From assembly GCA_013398295.1 (NCBI GenBank), contig VZSF01008867.1:1-64000 (forward strand): DNA of 64,000 bases, read 5' to 3'. Source of the DNA: Chionis minor. Lineage: Eukaryota > Chordata > Aves > Charadriiformes > Chionididae. Position numbers and translations under genes: made by a program. The notes beneath the pieces are model-generated. The model worked only from the letters and a program-made list of their open reading frames with translations, was not told the origin of the DNA and searched no databases. Numbering within the stretch: position 1 is the first letter of the stretch; every line of letters begins with the position of its first letter. Positions 11,101 through 23,600 of this stretch are shown in pieces.

Positions 11101-13792
11101 AAGAGTGTTCCTATGAACCAGAGAAAGCCCCCAACCCCCCTGTTGGCTGGAACCAGAACCAGTGATCTCTATCTCTCTCTTCTTCTCTTAGAGTTAAGCA
11201 AATACTGCGAGGCTTGCCGTACTAGCCATAATTCATGCCATTTCTGTTGTCCAGTACTGCCTACCATAATCTGTAGTATGTCTCTTAAATAATGTAAGGT
11301 TTACTTTAATGCTTGCCTTCATTTGTCATATACCAAACCAACTATTGTGGACCTAGTTAAGCTAATAAATGTTTGTGTGCAGACCTTGAGAGTTGTCTCA
11401 CCTTAGTCCACACCACTGAGGATTTGCGAATCTGAGTCACAGTCCTCCCTCTCTTCTGAGCAGGTCTGAGTGGGGTGTGACACCCTCTCTATTTCAAACA
11501 CTTCTACAAAGTTCCTAGTTGTCTGTTTGAATTTTTTGCTTAACTCGTTCTATATAACCTCATTTGCTTTAGAGGTAAACTAGCATATATTCTTGTGCAT
11601 AATGACGGAACATCGTACATTTCTGAGTCAGTCTTAAAAGGGAAACTGGCATACTGCAAACCAACTCCTGGTAACACTGCACTTTAAAAAGCTTTTAAAA
11701 TTTCCTCCAGGCAACTGCATTACCTGCCAGAGGCTAGTATGTTAAAGATTCATCACAAAAATGTTCCTGTTATGGCAAAGAGAAACTTAGTTTTCTAACT
11801 TTCATCTGAAACTTAAACCAACAGTAAAACACCAGAAAGAAGACTTTATTATTGAAATGTCTTTGTTAAAACATAATCTCTATGGCATACTCTCACATGA
11901 AGGACATGTAGCTGAGGCATCCATACCTAAAATGCACAATTACTTTTGCTATAAAAAGATGTTTTATTTTCTTTGTAAAACTGAATATTCACTTTGGCAC
12001 TAGGACCGGAATAAAGGGTCTATAAGGCCATGATACAGTGGGATTTTTTCAGAAGCATCATGTGAACTTACTTTCTTCCTCATACATTTACAGCTTCAGA
12101 TATTTTGCAAGGCTTTTGCCAACCACTGGAAATAAATGAACAAAGAACACAAGTCAAAGTAAATGGCAGGGGGTCGAGGGTGGACCCAGCAACTTGAAGA
12201 CAGCCTGGCAGGCTGCTTAACTCTCCGTCAGGACAATGTGCATTCCAGCAGCTCTCTAGACTGCTGCCGACAGCAACTGTCTGACCGTGCCGTTCAGTAT
12301 CTCTGCAGACAAAATGATTGTTGGATACCCTTGGGTACAGCAGCATTAATCCATTTTCATCAGTCATAAATCACGCTTTTCCACTGCAGCTCAGAGAGTT
12401 CAAATCAGGACTGGAGCCTGCCAGGGCAGCTAGAAGTTGTCCTTTGAACTCCATCTGGTCTCCCCCTCTTTTTCATGAAGGCTTCCGTGCCACATTGTGG
12501 AGAGGTCCTCAGAATTTGCTAATTTACAACAATCTAGATGTGTTGGTTTGTGTCTGTTGTACAGGGGTTTTAAAATGTCTGTAAACATTTACTTTTCAGC
12601 AGAAACTATAAAGATACTGCAAACAAAATTTAGCCATTGATTAAAACATACCAAGGAACAAACATGCTTTTTGCTTCAGAGGTTCCTCTGATTTCTTTTT
12701 CTTAGTTTCCATGAAGGTTTAACTCTTGAATGCAAAAAAAAAAATATTTGGGAAGGTAAAAATTTCTCTATGCAGATGGCAGATCCTAGTGTTTGACAAA
12801 GATTTCTCAAGTTCAATAATAGGAGTTCATTTAATGTTTAAAAGAATCCATACCCAACTTCTAAGTCTCAGCAGTATCTACCCAATCTATAGCTAGTTCA
12901 TTTAATCCCAAACATAATTTAGAAACACTGCCAAGTGAGAAGTAATTTCACCAGAAGTTAACTAATGATTTCCATTGAAAAAAATGGAGAAAAAAAATGA
13001 AGATATAGTAAGCAAAATACTTTTTTTCTTTTCTGAACTTTGTTTTTTCAAGCTTTATTCTGTTGCATAAGGCCAATGCAATAATAAAGACTAATTTCCT
13101 GTGGTAATCATCTTCAAAGAGAACTGAAATGAATGCATATATTCTGAAGCCATACTGATAAAAAAGGTTCAAACAATCTCCATTATTTCAAATAATGTTG
13201 AAAAATGATACCCAAGAAGGGTTTTCAACTTATTTCTAGCTATCCATTTTGGATTAACATAAAATATGCTACTTCCAAGTGTTACCACCCTTGTGCAACG
13301 TATTTATATCAATATGATTACTATCTTCAGTGAAAGGTTTAATATCAATGTATATGTCATTACTGGAAATGTTTCAATTTATACTAAAAAATGAAACTGT
13401 AAGATCAGCAACAACTGCCTCAACTAAATCAAATGATTGCTCCCGCAAGCCAAATATAAATGTTCTCATTTATTGAAGTTACACATCTCTTTCATAGCAA
13501 AAACTGAGCCACTCAGCTTCATTTCTAAAATTATTCTTATCAACTTTGCTGACTGCCTTTACACTGGGCTTATATGTAGTTTGAAAGGATCTCTTCAGAA
13601 AGCACTTGATCCTTTGTAGAGGTAAAGAAAAATTAAAATTGGAAAAATAGGAAGTTATATAATATCAATTATTCCAGTCTCTTACTTATTATGTATGACA
13701 TCTCTGTACATATTGACATTGCAGTCTAATCATATTTCAGTTAGGTTTCTGTCAGGTTTTGTACACGATTATTTCCCTTTACAGCTGAGGAG

Positions 13793-13820
13793 GTAAAGAA
13801 AGAAAGAAAAAAAAAAAAAA
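13793..13820. repeat. Purine-rich simple repeat
   Basis: gtaaagaaagaaagaaaaaaaaaaa run. Confidence 0.8.
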
Positions 13821-14065
13821 GAGTATATTTCTAATTGGTAGATGAAATCGGTTTTGTTTTGAATTAATGTGACTAACAAATTAACAGAATAATGTCTTTG
13901 GAAAATCTTAACTGATGGATCTCAATAAAAGGCATAAGAAAAGAAACCTGGAACAGAGGATTCTTTCTCTGATCACTTCTGAAGGAAATAAATCACTAAG
14001 GAAGACTACAGCTAGGTCTGAAGAAATCCAGTAAGAAGAGCCTGCAGGAAAATTTTACATATTTT

Positions 14066-14097
<32 letters not shown>

Positions 14098-14127
14098 CAT
14101 AGATAGATAGATAGATAGATAGATAGG
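14066..14127. repeat. GATA tetranucleotide microsatellite
   Basis: About 15 units of GATA with one interruption (gatacat near 14097). A likely length-polymorphic locus. It produces spurious Tyr/Leu/Ser-Ile open frames on the minus strand. Confidence 0.97.
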
Positions 14128-15289
14128 TACTGTGAGATACCAGAAGTCTGGTCATACCAAAGATTTGGTTTTGAAATAAGGTCAGAGGCAAAAGGAAGAA
14201 TAAAGCAATCATCTACAGTAACATCTGAAAAGCCATAGGGAATAAGAGACAGAGTTATCCAGGCACATGTAAGTCTACTGACACAAGGCTCATACATACA
14301 ACACAGACTTTTGGGAGCATCTTACCCTACTGAACCACAAGACCCAGCAGCTGGATGCCAGGCAGAAAACACAGGATGTCTCAAACAGATCTAATGTCTA
14401 CATGGGACATGCGAGTTGAGCCCCAGGTGGTGCAAAACATGTTGAAAAAACAACACATGACATGCTGCTGATGTTTTTTTAATGACCTGTGGGACAATGG
14501 GCAACCGTAACTCTAATGAAGTGTCCTGTACCCAGCTTTATTTAGCGTTTGCAGTGTGGTACACAAGAGACTTTGCTTACGCCACTCACAGAGCATGGCA
14601 TCACTCTGGGAAAGTTTCTAAACAATTGTGCAGACAAGCAGAATGCCACATGAACCTGGCGAGCCAAAGGAATCTACTGATGTTGTCCTAAGTGTGATAC
14701 TTATAAAGGGGGGTCAAGTATTATACCATAATGGCAACGGCCTGGAAACTCAGCACAGTATGACAGAAGGGGCTTGGGGTTTTATAATGGATCCCTAAAT
14801 ATATGTGACTCACCACTAACTGTACATGACACTGCTGCCAGAAAAAAGTAGTATTTTGGATTTGTTAACTAACAAATATTTTATATGAGACACTGGAAGT
14901 ATTTACTTTCTTCTACTTCGCACTAGTGGACTTTTTCCAGAGAACTGTCAGCAAGTTAGTCTAGACAAATTGGAGAGCCCAAATGAAAACAAGAAAACAC
15001 TAAAAGACCAAAGCATGTAATTTTAATGAAGGAAAGCTGAAAGGAACCCATGAGGTGCATCTGAGAGGAAGTGGCAGGAGGAAGGGCCAAGGGGAGAGGC
15101 ATTTGACTGGCGTAGGCAGAAGCTGGAATACAAAACGCAGCGATCAATTGTTCCTTGTGGCCATGGTGGATAAGAAGAGATTATCTTAATTTGCAGCAAA
15201 GAAGATTTATGCCTGATCTTGGGAAAAGCTTTCGCACTTTAGGAACAGAATATACACCAGCATCTGTCACATACGGACGTACTTGATCC

Positions 15290-15366
15290 TGCTTTCAGTA
15301 TAGGTGATGAATTAGATGATCTCTTCAAGTCAATTCGAGCTTTACATTTCCATGATTTAATGATCT
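15290..15366 (+). mobile_element. Ancient CR1-like 3' end remnant
   Basis: The string gatgaattagatgatctcttc, followed by a pyrimidine-containing block and ...ttccatgatttaatgatc, follows the order of a CR1 3' terminus with many substitutions. Too short and diverged for subfamily assignment. Confidence 0.45.
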
Positions 15367-16006
15367 CAGCTTTCTGAGAAACTTATGAGTTGTGGTATGA
15401 ATATTTAATTATAAAAAATGGTTTCTACTGCAAATTAGCTGCAACACCAAATTCTAGGATACCAATTAATAGGTACTAGTAACGTTGCATTCCTGAATTA
15501 GGAATGCAGACCTTACTGTTCTGTATCCCATTTCTAATCCTGTGAAACATTAAGTCTTACGTCTGTCGGGACATATCAAAGCAGGATTTCTGTTGACAAA
15601 CATTGTCAGTACTGTCATCACAAACACTCAACTCATAATTTAAAAAGATGACACCACTCTGAATTTTATTATGCAAGGCTAATAAACAATGGTTACCCCA
15701 TTGTTGGAACTGCATATAATTTCTGATGTGCTTTCTCTCATCTGTTCATCAATGTGATTTTTTTTTTAATGTAGAATTTCTTAAACAGCTTAAACATTCG
15801 AACAGTATCAAATAAAAACATTTTCCTATTCCAAATGCATTCCTCTAAGGAAAAGAAGATGGGGGATTTACAGCACTGCAGATCCTTGAATTCAGTGAGA
15901 TCAGAAGTGGAGATTAGTGTCTTGAAGACTCCTGATGGAGGAAAATTTTTTAGGAGTTGCCGGCATAACTTAGGGGCACCCTGTTTTTAACAAACCAGAC
16001 TGAAGT

Positions 16007-16455
16007 ATCATAGAATCATAGAATGGTTTGGGTTGGAAAGGACCTTAAAGATCATCTGGTACCAACCCTCCTGACAGGGGCAGGGATACCTTCCACTAGA
16101 TCAAGTTGCTCAAAGCCCAATCCAGCATGGAACTAAACACTTCCAGGGAGAGGGCATACACAACTTATCTGGGCCTGTTCCAGTGTCTCTCCACTCTCAC
16201 AGTAAAGAATTTCTTCCTAATATCTAATCTAAACCTATCAGTTTCAGTTTCAGGTTTCAGTTTAAAACCATTACCTCTCATCCTATTGCTCCAGTCCCTG
16301 ATAAAGAGTCCCTCCCCATCTTTCCTGTAGGCCCCCTTTAAGTACTGCAAGACTGCTATAAGGTCTCCCTGGAGCCTTCCCTTCTCCAGGATGAACAACC
16401 CCAAATTTCTCAGCCTGTCTACACAGGAGAGGTACTCCAGCCTTCTGATCAGAAA
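16007..16455 (-). mobile_element. CR1 LINE 3' end (antisense)
   Basis: Starts with tcatagaatcatagaatgg, the reverse complement of a CR1 tail, followed by the antisense 3' block (ttggaaaggaccttaaag) and the antisense ORF2 end through cttctccaggatgaacaacc and caggagaggtactccagcc. About 450 bp, 5'-truncated. Its tail type (ATTCTATG) and 3' block differ from the adjacent + copy, so the two belong to different subfamilies. Confidence 0.95.
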
Positions 16456-16490
16456 AAGGCATTAAAACCTTTTGAAAGCCAAGACTTACA

Positions 16491-17388
16491 CGGTATAGTT
16501 TGCTGATGACACAAAACTGGGAGGAGTGGCTGACACACCAGAGGGCTGTGCTGCCACTCAATGTGACCTGGACAGGCTGGAGAGTTGGACAGAGAGAAAC
16601 CTAATGAAATCCAGCAAAGTCAAGTGTAGGCTCCTGGACCTGGGGAGGAATAACCACATGCACCAGTACAGCTTAGGGGCTGACCTGCTGGGAAGCAGCT
16701 GTGCAGAGAAGGACCTGGGAGTCCTGGTGGACAACAGGATGACCATGAGCCAGCAATGTGCCCTTGTAGCCAAGAAGGCCAATGGCATCCTGGGCCGCAT
16801 CAAGAAGAGTGTGGCAAGCAGGTCGAGGGAGGTCATCCTCCCACTCTACTCTGCCCTGGTGAGACTGCAACTCAAGTGCTGTGTCCAGTTCTGGGCTCCC
16901 CAGTTCAAGAAGTACAGGGAACTGCTGGAGAGGGTACAGCAAAGAGCTACAAAGATGATTAGGGGGCTGGAGCATCTTTCTTATGAGGAAAGGCTGAGGG
17001 TGTTGGGTCTTTTTAGTCTGGAGAAGAGAAGACTGAGGGGTGATCTCATCAATGCTTACAAATACTTACAGGGAGGGTGCCGGGAGGAGGGGACCAGTCT
17101 TTTTTCAGTGGTGTCATCCAGTGATAAGACACAGGGTAACGGGCACAAACTTGAATATAGGAAGTTGCATCAGAACATGAGGAGGAACTTCTTTCCTTTG
17201 AGGGTGTCAGAGCACTGGAACAGGCTGCCCAGGGAGGTGGTGGAGTCTCCGACTCTGGAGACATTCCAAACCCTCCTGGATGCCATCCTGTGCAACCTGC
17301 TGTAGGTGGACCTGCTCTGGCAGGGGGGTTGAACGAGATGTTCTCTAGAGGTCCCTTCCAACCCCTAACATTCTGTGATTCTGTGATA
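16491..17388 (+). mobile_element. CR1 LINE, 5'-truncated, ORF2 C-terminus intact
   Basis: About 900 bp ending in acattctgtgattctgtgata. It begins at the reverse transcriptase catalytic motif and runs through the conserved ORF2 C-terminal region to the 3' block (gaggtcccttccaacccct). It lies head to head with the minus copy at 16007-16455, separated by about 35 bp. The 5' truncation removes the endonuclease and most of the polymerase, so it cannot move by itself. Preservation suggests it is one of the younger insertions here. Confidence 0.97.
16499..17305 (+). pseudogene. CR1 ORF2 C-terminal fragment, open reading frame
   Basis: Continuous frame from FADDTKLGG (the catalytic Asp pair of the reverse transcriptase, codons at 16505-16510) to the element's TAG, about 268 codons with no internal stop. 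Recognisable conserved CR1 stretches are [53 protein letters not shown] and [15 protein letters not shown]. There is no promoter or start of its own, so it is a dead fragment rather than a host gene. Confidence 0.93.
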
Positions 17389-19639
17389 GGCTAACTCAAT
17401 TTTAAGGTAAGTGAACGGGTGATACCAGAGGCTGGATACTGACGCACCGGCAGGTTCTGCTCTCTGTCCTTCAAGTCCATTTTCCAGTTCCTTTGTAGAT
17501 CAGTGTCAACTAAATGGACTTTTTTCTCCTTTCTCCTCAGGGTCAAGTATGTTTTAACTCTTCTCATGTGTGATCTCAGAAGTGAAATCATAATTTAAAA
17601 AACCCCCAGGCTAAGTACTCTCTCTTTCTCACACACACATACACACTACTTTGAAGGGAATAAATACTGTTTCTGTGCTGCCTGGACCACCCTTTTCCTC
17701 CCGCTTCCCAGGTGATGCCACTGGCCACCACGCCACTTCTGGGCACCAGTGCCAGCATAACCACAGCCCCAACTCTCCCAAGGAGCCAGTCATTGGTACA
17801 GATGACACTGTTCTGCCAGTGAATGAGCACACTTCTTCTGCAATGAGCTAAGTTTAATTCTGAAATTCATTCTCATATGTTAAGGGCAGTATGTAATAAT
17901 CATTTTACTGCCCACTGCCAAAAGCTAATTGCACAAATAGACATATGAAGCATATATATGCACCAGTAACATCTGTTAAAAGATGTATGGTTTATTGCTA
18001 TTTCACAAAACATTTGGAGAATTAGAGTAATAAGTATAAAACAATGATATATTTTCATCTTATGAGGCAAAATTAAGGTCTCCCTTCTAACACATTTGTC
18101 ATCTTCTTTCAGAAGGAAAGCCTATTCATTTCAGTAAAATGGCCCAAGAATTAAGGCATCATTCATCTGAAGCAGCTGAAGTATTCAACTGTTAATAAAA
18201 CGAACAAACTTTTATCAATGAGATCAGATGCCCCTCTCCTTCTTTCAACCAATTTATTGTCAGGACATATATGAAGAAGATCCACGCTCAAAACCTTCAA
18301 AAAAACCAAGTGAGAAAATGCACAGCTACATGCGAACCATTATTAGGAACCACATCTGTCTGAAAACCACACTAACTCTATAAAAAATGTTCAGTTCTTT
18401 ACTGGTGTTGGGGGAGGGGGTGAGAATGGTCCTTAAGCAGGTACATTTTTGATTCACTAGCCCAAATTGCATAAAGAAAATATTATTTGTATTCTCTTCA
18501 GTAACGACATAATCAAGAAAGAAAATTAAAAGTAAACATACATTTAATATTCTATAAATTTCTCCTCCATCAGAGAGTAGTAGCCTTTTAATTTCAGTTC
18601 TCATACAGTTTTGTAGCTGAATATTTTTATTTGTTCTAAGGATTTAGGGAACTTTCTGTTTAGCAGGCAGAAGGGTTCCACGATGATTTCTAGATAAACA
18701 ACACTGGTAAGACCTGATATTTTTCATCATCTAAAATAATTGTTCAATTTGCAACTTAATGCAGTAAATGCACCTTTCTTATTCATAGTTTAGTCACCAC
18801 CACCAAAAAAAAAATTTTTAATCTTTTGCTTATTATTCTATAATCCATTTTACAGAAATATTTGGATTGTATAATGATACACTATACTTTCAAATGTGAG
18901 TAAATTTTTTCTTATGCAATATATAAAAGCACACAAAAATAAATAAAATATGTAAGAAAGAGGATCTGAATAATCCCTGAAAGCTACTTTCATATGATAA
19001 TGTTTTGTGTTTTACATATTCTATGCAAATAGTCCCCAAAACAATGTACAGAGCATAATACAGTTATTACAGCCAACAGAATGTCACATTAATCATATGA
19101 AACCACACTATTAGAGATCATTATTTACCCTACAGACTTTCTCTTGTTGTATCATAATCCTGCACTTTTATTGTAAACATAAGCTTAATTATCAGTTTTC
19201 TCTTGTACAGCTGATTGTCATTATTATGTTATTGCCTATTTCAAAGTTCATATGTCACAAAGGACTAGTTAGCTAAAATTTGTTTTTATATCTGCTTTAA
19301 TATATACATATTTTAAGGGATTTGAAATCTGTTATTTTTTCTCTGGTTTTTCACTTGAGCAGAAAAGTTATGTGGGATGCATTATAACTGTTTCCTGATT
19401 TAATTGGATCCTAGATATAGGTCTGTCAAAGACCTGCAGTGTCATGTCAGCTTGGACAAAGCACTTAAATCTTTCTATACTTCTGCTTATTGTCTTTAAA
19501 GGAAGTTAAAACATGTGTAGTTACATTTTGCAACTAATTATTTGTTACAATGTATGTAACTGCCAGTTTACTGCATATAATTGTCAATGAAAATTATCGT
19601 GGCTTAGAAGATGATACATCCGCCAGCGGTAAAGGAAAC

Positions 19640-19647
19640 ATGCAAAT
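19640..19647 (+). promoter_or_regulatory. Perfect octamer motif ATGCAAAT
   Basis: Exact POU-factor octamer, followed immediately by taa (ATGCAAATTAA). One exact match in 64 kb is close to chance expectation, so function is unproven. Confidence 0.2.
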
Positions 19648-19657
19648 TAAAGTAAAT

Positions 19658-19683
19658 AGACAGATAGACAGACAGACAGACAC
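19658..19683. repeat. GACA/GATA short microsatellite
   Basis: Imperfect tagacagatagacagacaga run, about six units. Confidence 0.85.
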
Positions 19684-20224
19684 ATAATTAAATAAATGCT
19701 TGAGGATAGCACAAATGAGGGGACCTCTAAAAGTTGTAGACATACATGAGCTAAAGGTACCACTATCAAGGAAAATGGAATGGCCAGTGCAAGCCAACTG
19801 CCACAGTCATTACACAAGGTCCAGAGCCAGAAGTAGCATGGTTTTATTACCACAGTACTGCAACTGCAACCATCTGCCTGGTGAGACCAGCAATGTAGAA
19901 CTGGGCCACAAAACTGACCCAATGAAGGCTTTAGATTCAAGGTAGTATGGTCACGTGCTACTACACAAACTTGTATGATGCTACCAACTGGTGTTGGGTC
20001 AGCTTGAGTACCACAGGCTTCAGAGGGCCACGCTTCCATATTCTGGCGTTGAAAAACACTGTTCTGTGATTCTGCAACTGCAAAAAGATTCCTGATGCTG
20101 TCCTAGAAAGCAGTCCCAATCTTTTCAACAAGTGGTAGGAAAATATCAGTCAGTAGCAGTGTTTAGGATAAGGATCAGTATTACAGGTCTACGGAAATCA
20201 AGTGGAGCAATCTGGGATTCAACT

Positions 20225-20272
20225 AAAATGTTGGACCAGATGGTCTTTTGAAGTGCTGTTGTGCGATTCTTA
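20225..20272 (+). mobile_element. Possible very old CR1 3' end remnant
   Basis: gttggaccagatggtctttt followed by ...gtgcgattctt keeps the order of a CR1 3' end, but is strongly diverged and short. Confidence 0.3.
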
Positions 20273-20584
20273 AAAAACCAAAATCAAACATGAACTAGAC
20301 ACCTATGCTTCTTCACAACCCAGAAGCTAGTCAGCTGCCAGAAGGCCAAGGAAGGTCCAAAAGAAGTAAAGAAGGAAGACTCCACATTCATCTGTTATCC
20401 CCTTTTTCTAAAAACAGATGCATGTCACAGTCTGACAAGAAAATCAATGCCTCTGTCAGCACTACATCCATTTTATTTGGCTTGGAAATAGCTCCTGAAA
20501 GATGAACAGCTCAGCATGATTCGGACAGCAAACCAGGCCCTGCCACAGAAGTAGTGCTACTGCTTTCTCTTCTTCATCACACAG

Positions 20585-20692
20585 AAAGGCTTCTTACAAT
20601 TTAACAAACTAATTAAAATAGGCAGCTGGTTCAGAAGAGTCAAGGGGCAGCAAGTCAAATCCAAAGTGCTGAGGTACAGGAGAATCCTTCTG
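20585..20692 (+). CDS. Speculative coding exon (36 codons, basic)
   Basis: A 108-bp open segment preceded by a strong acceptor (tttctcttcttcatcacacag) and followed by cttctg|gtaaca, a fair donor. It is phase 0 on both sides, which is what the exon ending at 5798 requires. The peptide is Lys/Arg-rich (for example KLIKIGSWFRRVKGQQ) and matches no family I know. An alternative donor lies inside it (gctgag|gtacag). The frame stays open past the donor, so the 3' boundary is not fixed by a stop. Chance is a serious alternative. Confidence 0.22.
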
Positions 20693-23600
20693 GTAACATC
20701 CATGGTCTTTGGTTCATACCCTGTTTATCCTGGACTGCCAGGAAGGCCTGGAAAAAGCTATGCTTTTTTTTTTTTCCCCTGAAAACAGGTGTTCTGGTTA
20801 TTCTTGACAGCATAGAAATATTCTATAAATAGCATATGATTATTGCTATATATGAGGATTCACCATAACTTCATGCTTACCCAGAAGACATTTTGAAAAT
20901 TGCCATTCCTGGAAAATGTCGACTCAGAACATAAAATTAAATTGAACAATTTGTTGAAGAAATTGCAAACAATTGGACTTATCTATTAAACTAAACTTGT
21001 TTTAAAAACATGACCTCTCTGGTACCTATCATCTAGACATGAACGGCCTTACCAATTGGAGTAACAGCTTTCCTAAAACACGTCTTTCAGTTCATAGTCC
21101 CTGCTTGAAGAGTATTATTCGTACTTTCTGTAAGTATCAGATAGTATCATGGAATTTAATTTGTTGTACTTGATTCAAACAATTTAAAATTAATTCATAT
21201 GGGAAACACTCCTTTCTCTCAAAAAAGTATTCAAAAAGAAAAGTGATTTTAAATACAATCGCAGTCTGCTGACCTATCTTTTCAAATTCAAAGTTAAATA
21301 TGTCATTTTCTTGGCATTTACTTGACACATGGCCTTAAGTTTTCAGAAGATGCAAATCATGCAAACGTTGCTGATTTGTTTACACTCATAATGCATTTAA
21401 TTCAATATATAAAAATTTGAAAATGAGGCGCTTGTAATGTTTTACATATCCTGAAAAACAGCTTGGGTCTTGGTTTAATTCCCTAAATATACTCAGTCAC
21501 CTTGTAACTGGTGCTTCTGTGTCACTAAAACATTTCTATTTCATTTAATAATATCTTCCTTTTGCATTCCAATCATATTTAAAATATTTTACCAAGTAGG
21601 TTTACATTTGAATTAAAATATTACAACTTTACGTTATTTTGTCATTAAATGCAGAATCTGCTTAACTCAATCAATCCTCCCATAAACAAGCTCAAAACTG
21701 ATTTTCAGAAGCACTCATCTTCAAATAGAATTTTTAGTTAGAAGAAAAAGATCTCCTTAAATGATACAAAAAAATGTAGGTTATGTATATTTGCCTCTAT
21801 TTATGCAAAATATCAGTTAGCATTAATGAAGTGTTGTGTTTTCATCATGTAAAATGACAGATGTTCTGAATGGGAATTTATGCGTCTCAATGTTTATACC
21901 ATAGACATCTACGTCTGAGGAATTCATCCTAGGCGCTTTTTCTAGTCACTGGAGAGAAGCAGGCGTCTCATTCTAATGCCAACCAGATTAATAGTGTTTG
22001 AGAAGCGTTTTTTTTTTCCATTAAATGGCATTTACAGTTACTTCCCTCTTTATCTATGATGCAGACAGCAAAAGTAAGGTTAGAAGAGCTCTTTTTGTAT
22101 CCCTGCTACTTTGTCACCATTACACCCTAGCCAACACCCGGTGAGCTTCTGGCAAAGGTAGTGTACTTCTGAAGACCACTGTATAAACACTAACATATTG
22201 GGAATATTTTGGAAAGATAGAAACAAAAATTCAACCCCCTTATCAAGCTATAAAAAGAAAAATCAGGGCTTCAGCTTACTCTTACTCCCCAGTGGATTTT
22301 TATCCCTGCTAAAAAATTTTACATTATCTGAGGATTTTAGACCTTTTGCTGCAAACTTTACAGTGTAGAACATGAAAAGGGTAACAACAGTATTCATCAA
22401 ACAACAGTTAATGTACCTAGTGGTTTCACAGGCAAACACCCAAACGCAAGAATAGCATCATTAATTCACAAAAATCAAATTGAACAAAACAGTTGTTCTT
22501 CATCAACAAGGAGACATAGGAATTACCTCCAATGGGACACAATTCAGACAGACCAGCAAGCAGATTAAGCAATAATTTCCTTGATTCTCTTCTTTCTATA
22601 GGGTCTATGAAGAGGGAAAAGATCAAGCTGTATTCCCAGTGTCCCACAACCCTCCTCGAATCAAAAGTCTTCCCAGTACTGCGCCCCTGGGAAGTCCAGG
22701 GATTTTCTGCAGCGCTTTAAAAAAAAAGCACAAAGACTAAGTCATAACAATAATTAATTTCAAAATATTGTCTTTCGAGAGCTTCCTGTGAAACATATAC
22801 AGTGCACTGGAGGAAGTGTAGTGAATAAATGGGATGAAATGGTAGTTAACAAGTACACTTCTTTCTCATCAGTGCTTATAAAACATAATTAAACCAATCT
22901 TATCTTACAAAACATCGTCATTGATAATGCTTCTAATTTCACTTCTGGCAGAAGTTGCCCAACTATAGGCTTTTAGTATACGACAATGACCACATCACTA
23001 GATTTTATTACCCTACTTAAAACCCCTGTAACAAAAGATGAAGCCAATCCTTACACGAAGATTCCACATTAGTGTTAAGAGCAAAATTATGTTCAAGAAG
23101 TGAGGATTATAAACAGATAACCTTGTAAAGCTCCTGATGGGAAAATCCTGCTTGTGTGAAAAGTAAATGACTGAGGTTCCCTGTATTATCTCTCGCAAGT
23201 ATGGAGAAAATGCCAGCTATCACCTGAGACCACAGGCTATATCCTCAGCTGGTATAAATGACAAGCATACTGATGCAGAAATACTCTAGTGAAATATGTA
23301 ATCGAAAATATGTGTTTTAAGGCACAACCAGCAAAAATGCAATTGCTGTACTCACATGGGGTTTTTTCCTCTAGATTCAAATTGAAGTTTTTTATCCCTT
23401 TTTCCCCATGCACATAAGCATACTGTTGTTCTCAGAAAGATAATACAGTAAAGATGATTAAACATGAAAACTATTCTAGTACTCAGTGTTGCATATATAT
23501 TCGAGTATCTGAAATTTCAAATTTTAAACAACTGATTAAAAAATATGGATTCTTCTTATGATTTTTGATTTTTTTCTCATAAGTTATTTTCTATATAAAT

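Larger units (their letters stand above)
10440..11482 (+). mobile_element. LTR-like unit (probable avian endogenous retroviral solo LTR)
   Basis: A GC-richer unit with LTR-like layout: three 11-bp direct repeats at 10499-10531 (gcttgcacgga type), a TATA-like cataaaagg (10769), AATAAA at 11364-11369, then about 110 bp ending near gtggggtgtgaca. No gag, pol or env is present, so it would be a solo LTR. I could not find a convincing target-site duplication, so both ends are approximate and the family is not named. About 268 bp of the apparent length is a probable assembly duplication. A non-LTR repeat or unique sequence remains possible. Confidence 0.45.
11483..15289. other. Unique sequence with GC-richer patches
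   Basis: Mostly AT-rich. 12150-12500 and 14480-14700 are GC-richer and carry open frames of 66-95 codons, but without matching acceptor and donor. Contains the GATA microsatellite and a purine run. Confidence 0.45.
17389..20584. other. AT-rich unique sequence
   Basis: A strong acceptor-like tract at about 17540 (ttctcctttctcctcag) is followed by only a few open codons. A GTAAGT follows the CR1 tail at 17407. 19690-20060 is GC-richer but unassigned. Confidence 0.45.

Noticed and set aside
10640..11165. Two identical His/Gly/Cys-containing frames
   Set aside because: Both lie in the duplicated LTR-like unit around the N; they are the same noncoding sequence counted twice.
12388..12582. Acceptor at 12388 with an open phase-0 frame
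   Set aside because: Peptide rich in Pro/Arg/Cys with no good donor; GC-rich patch rather than an exon.
17525..17575. Very strong acceptor-like tract ttctcctttctcctcag
   Set aside because: Only ten codons before a stop in phase 0, with no realistic donor; a pyrimidine-rich stretch by chance.
21091..21129. 39-bp acceptor to GTAAGT pair
   Set aside because: Very short, open only in one phase, and that phase does not follow the other exon candidates.
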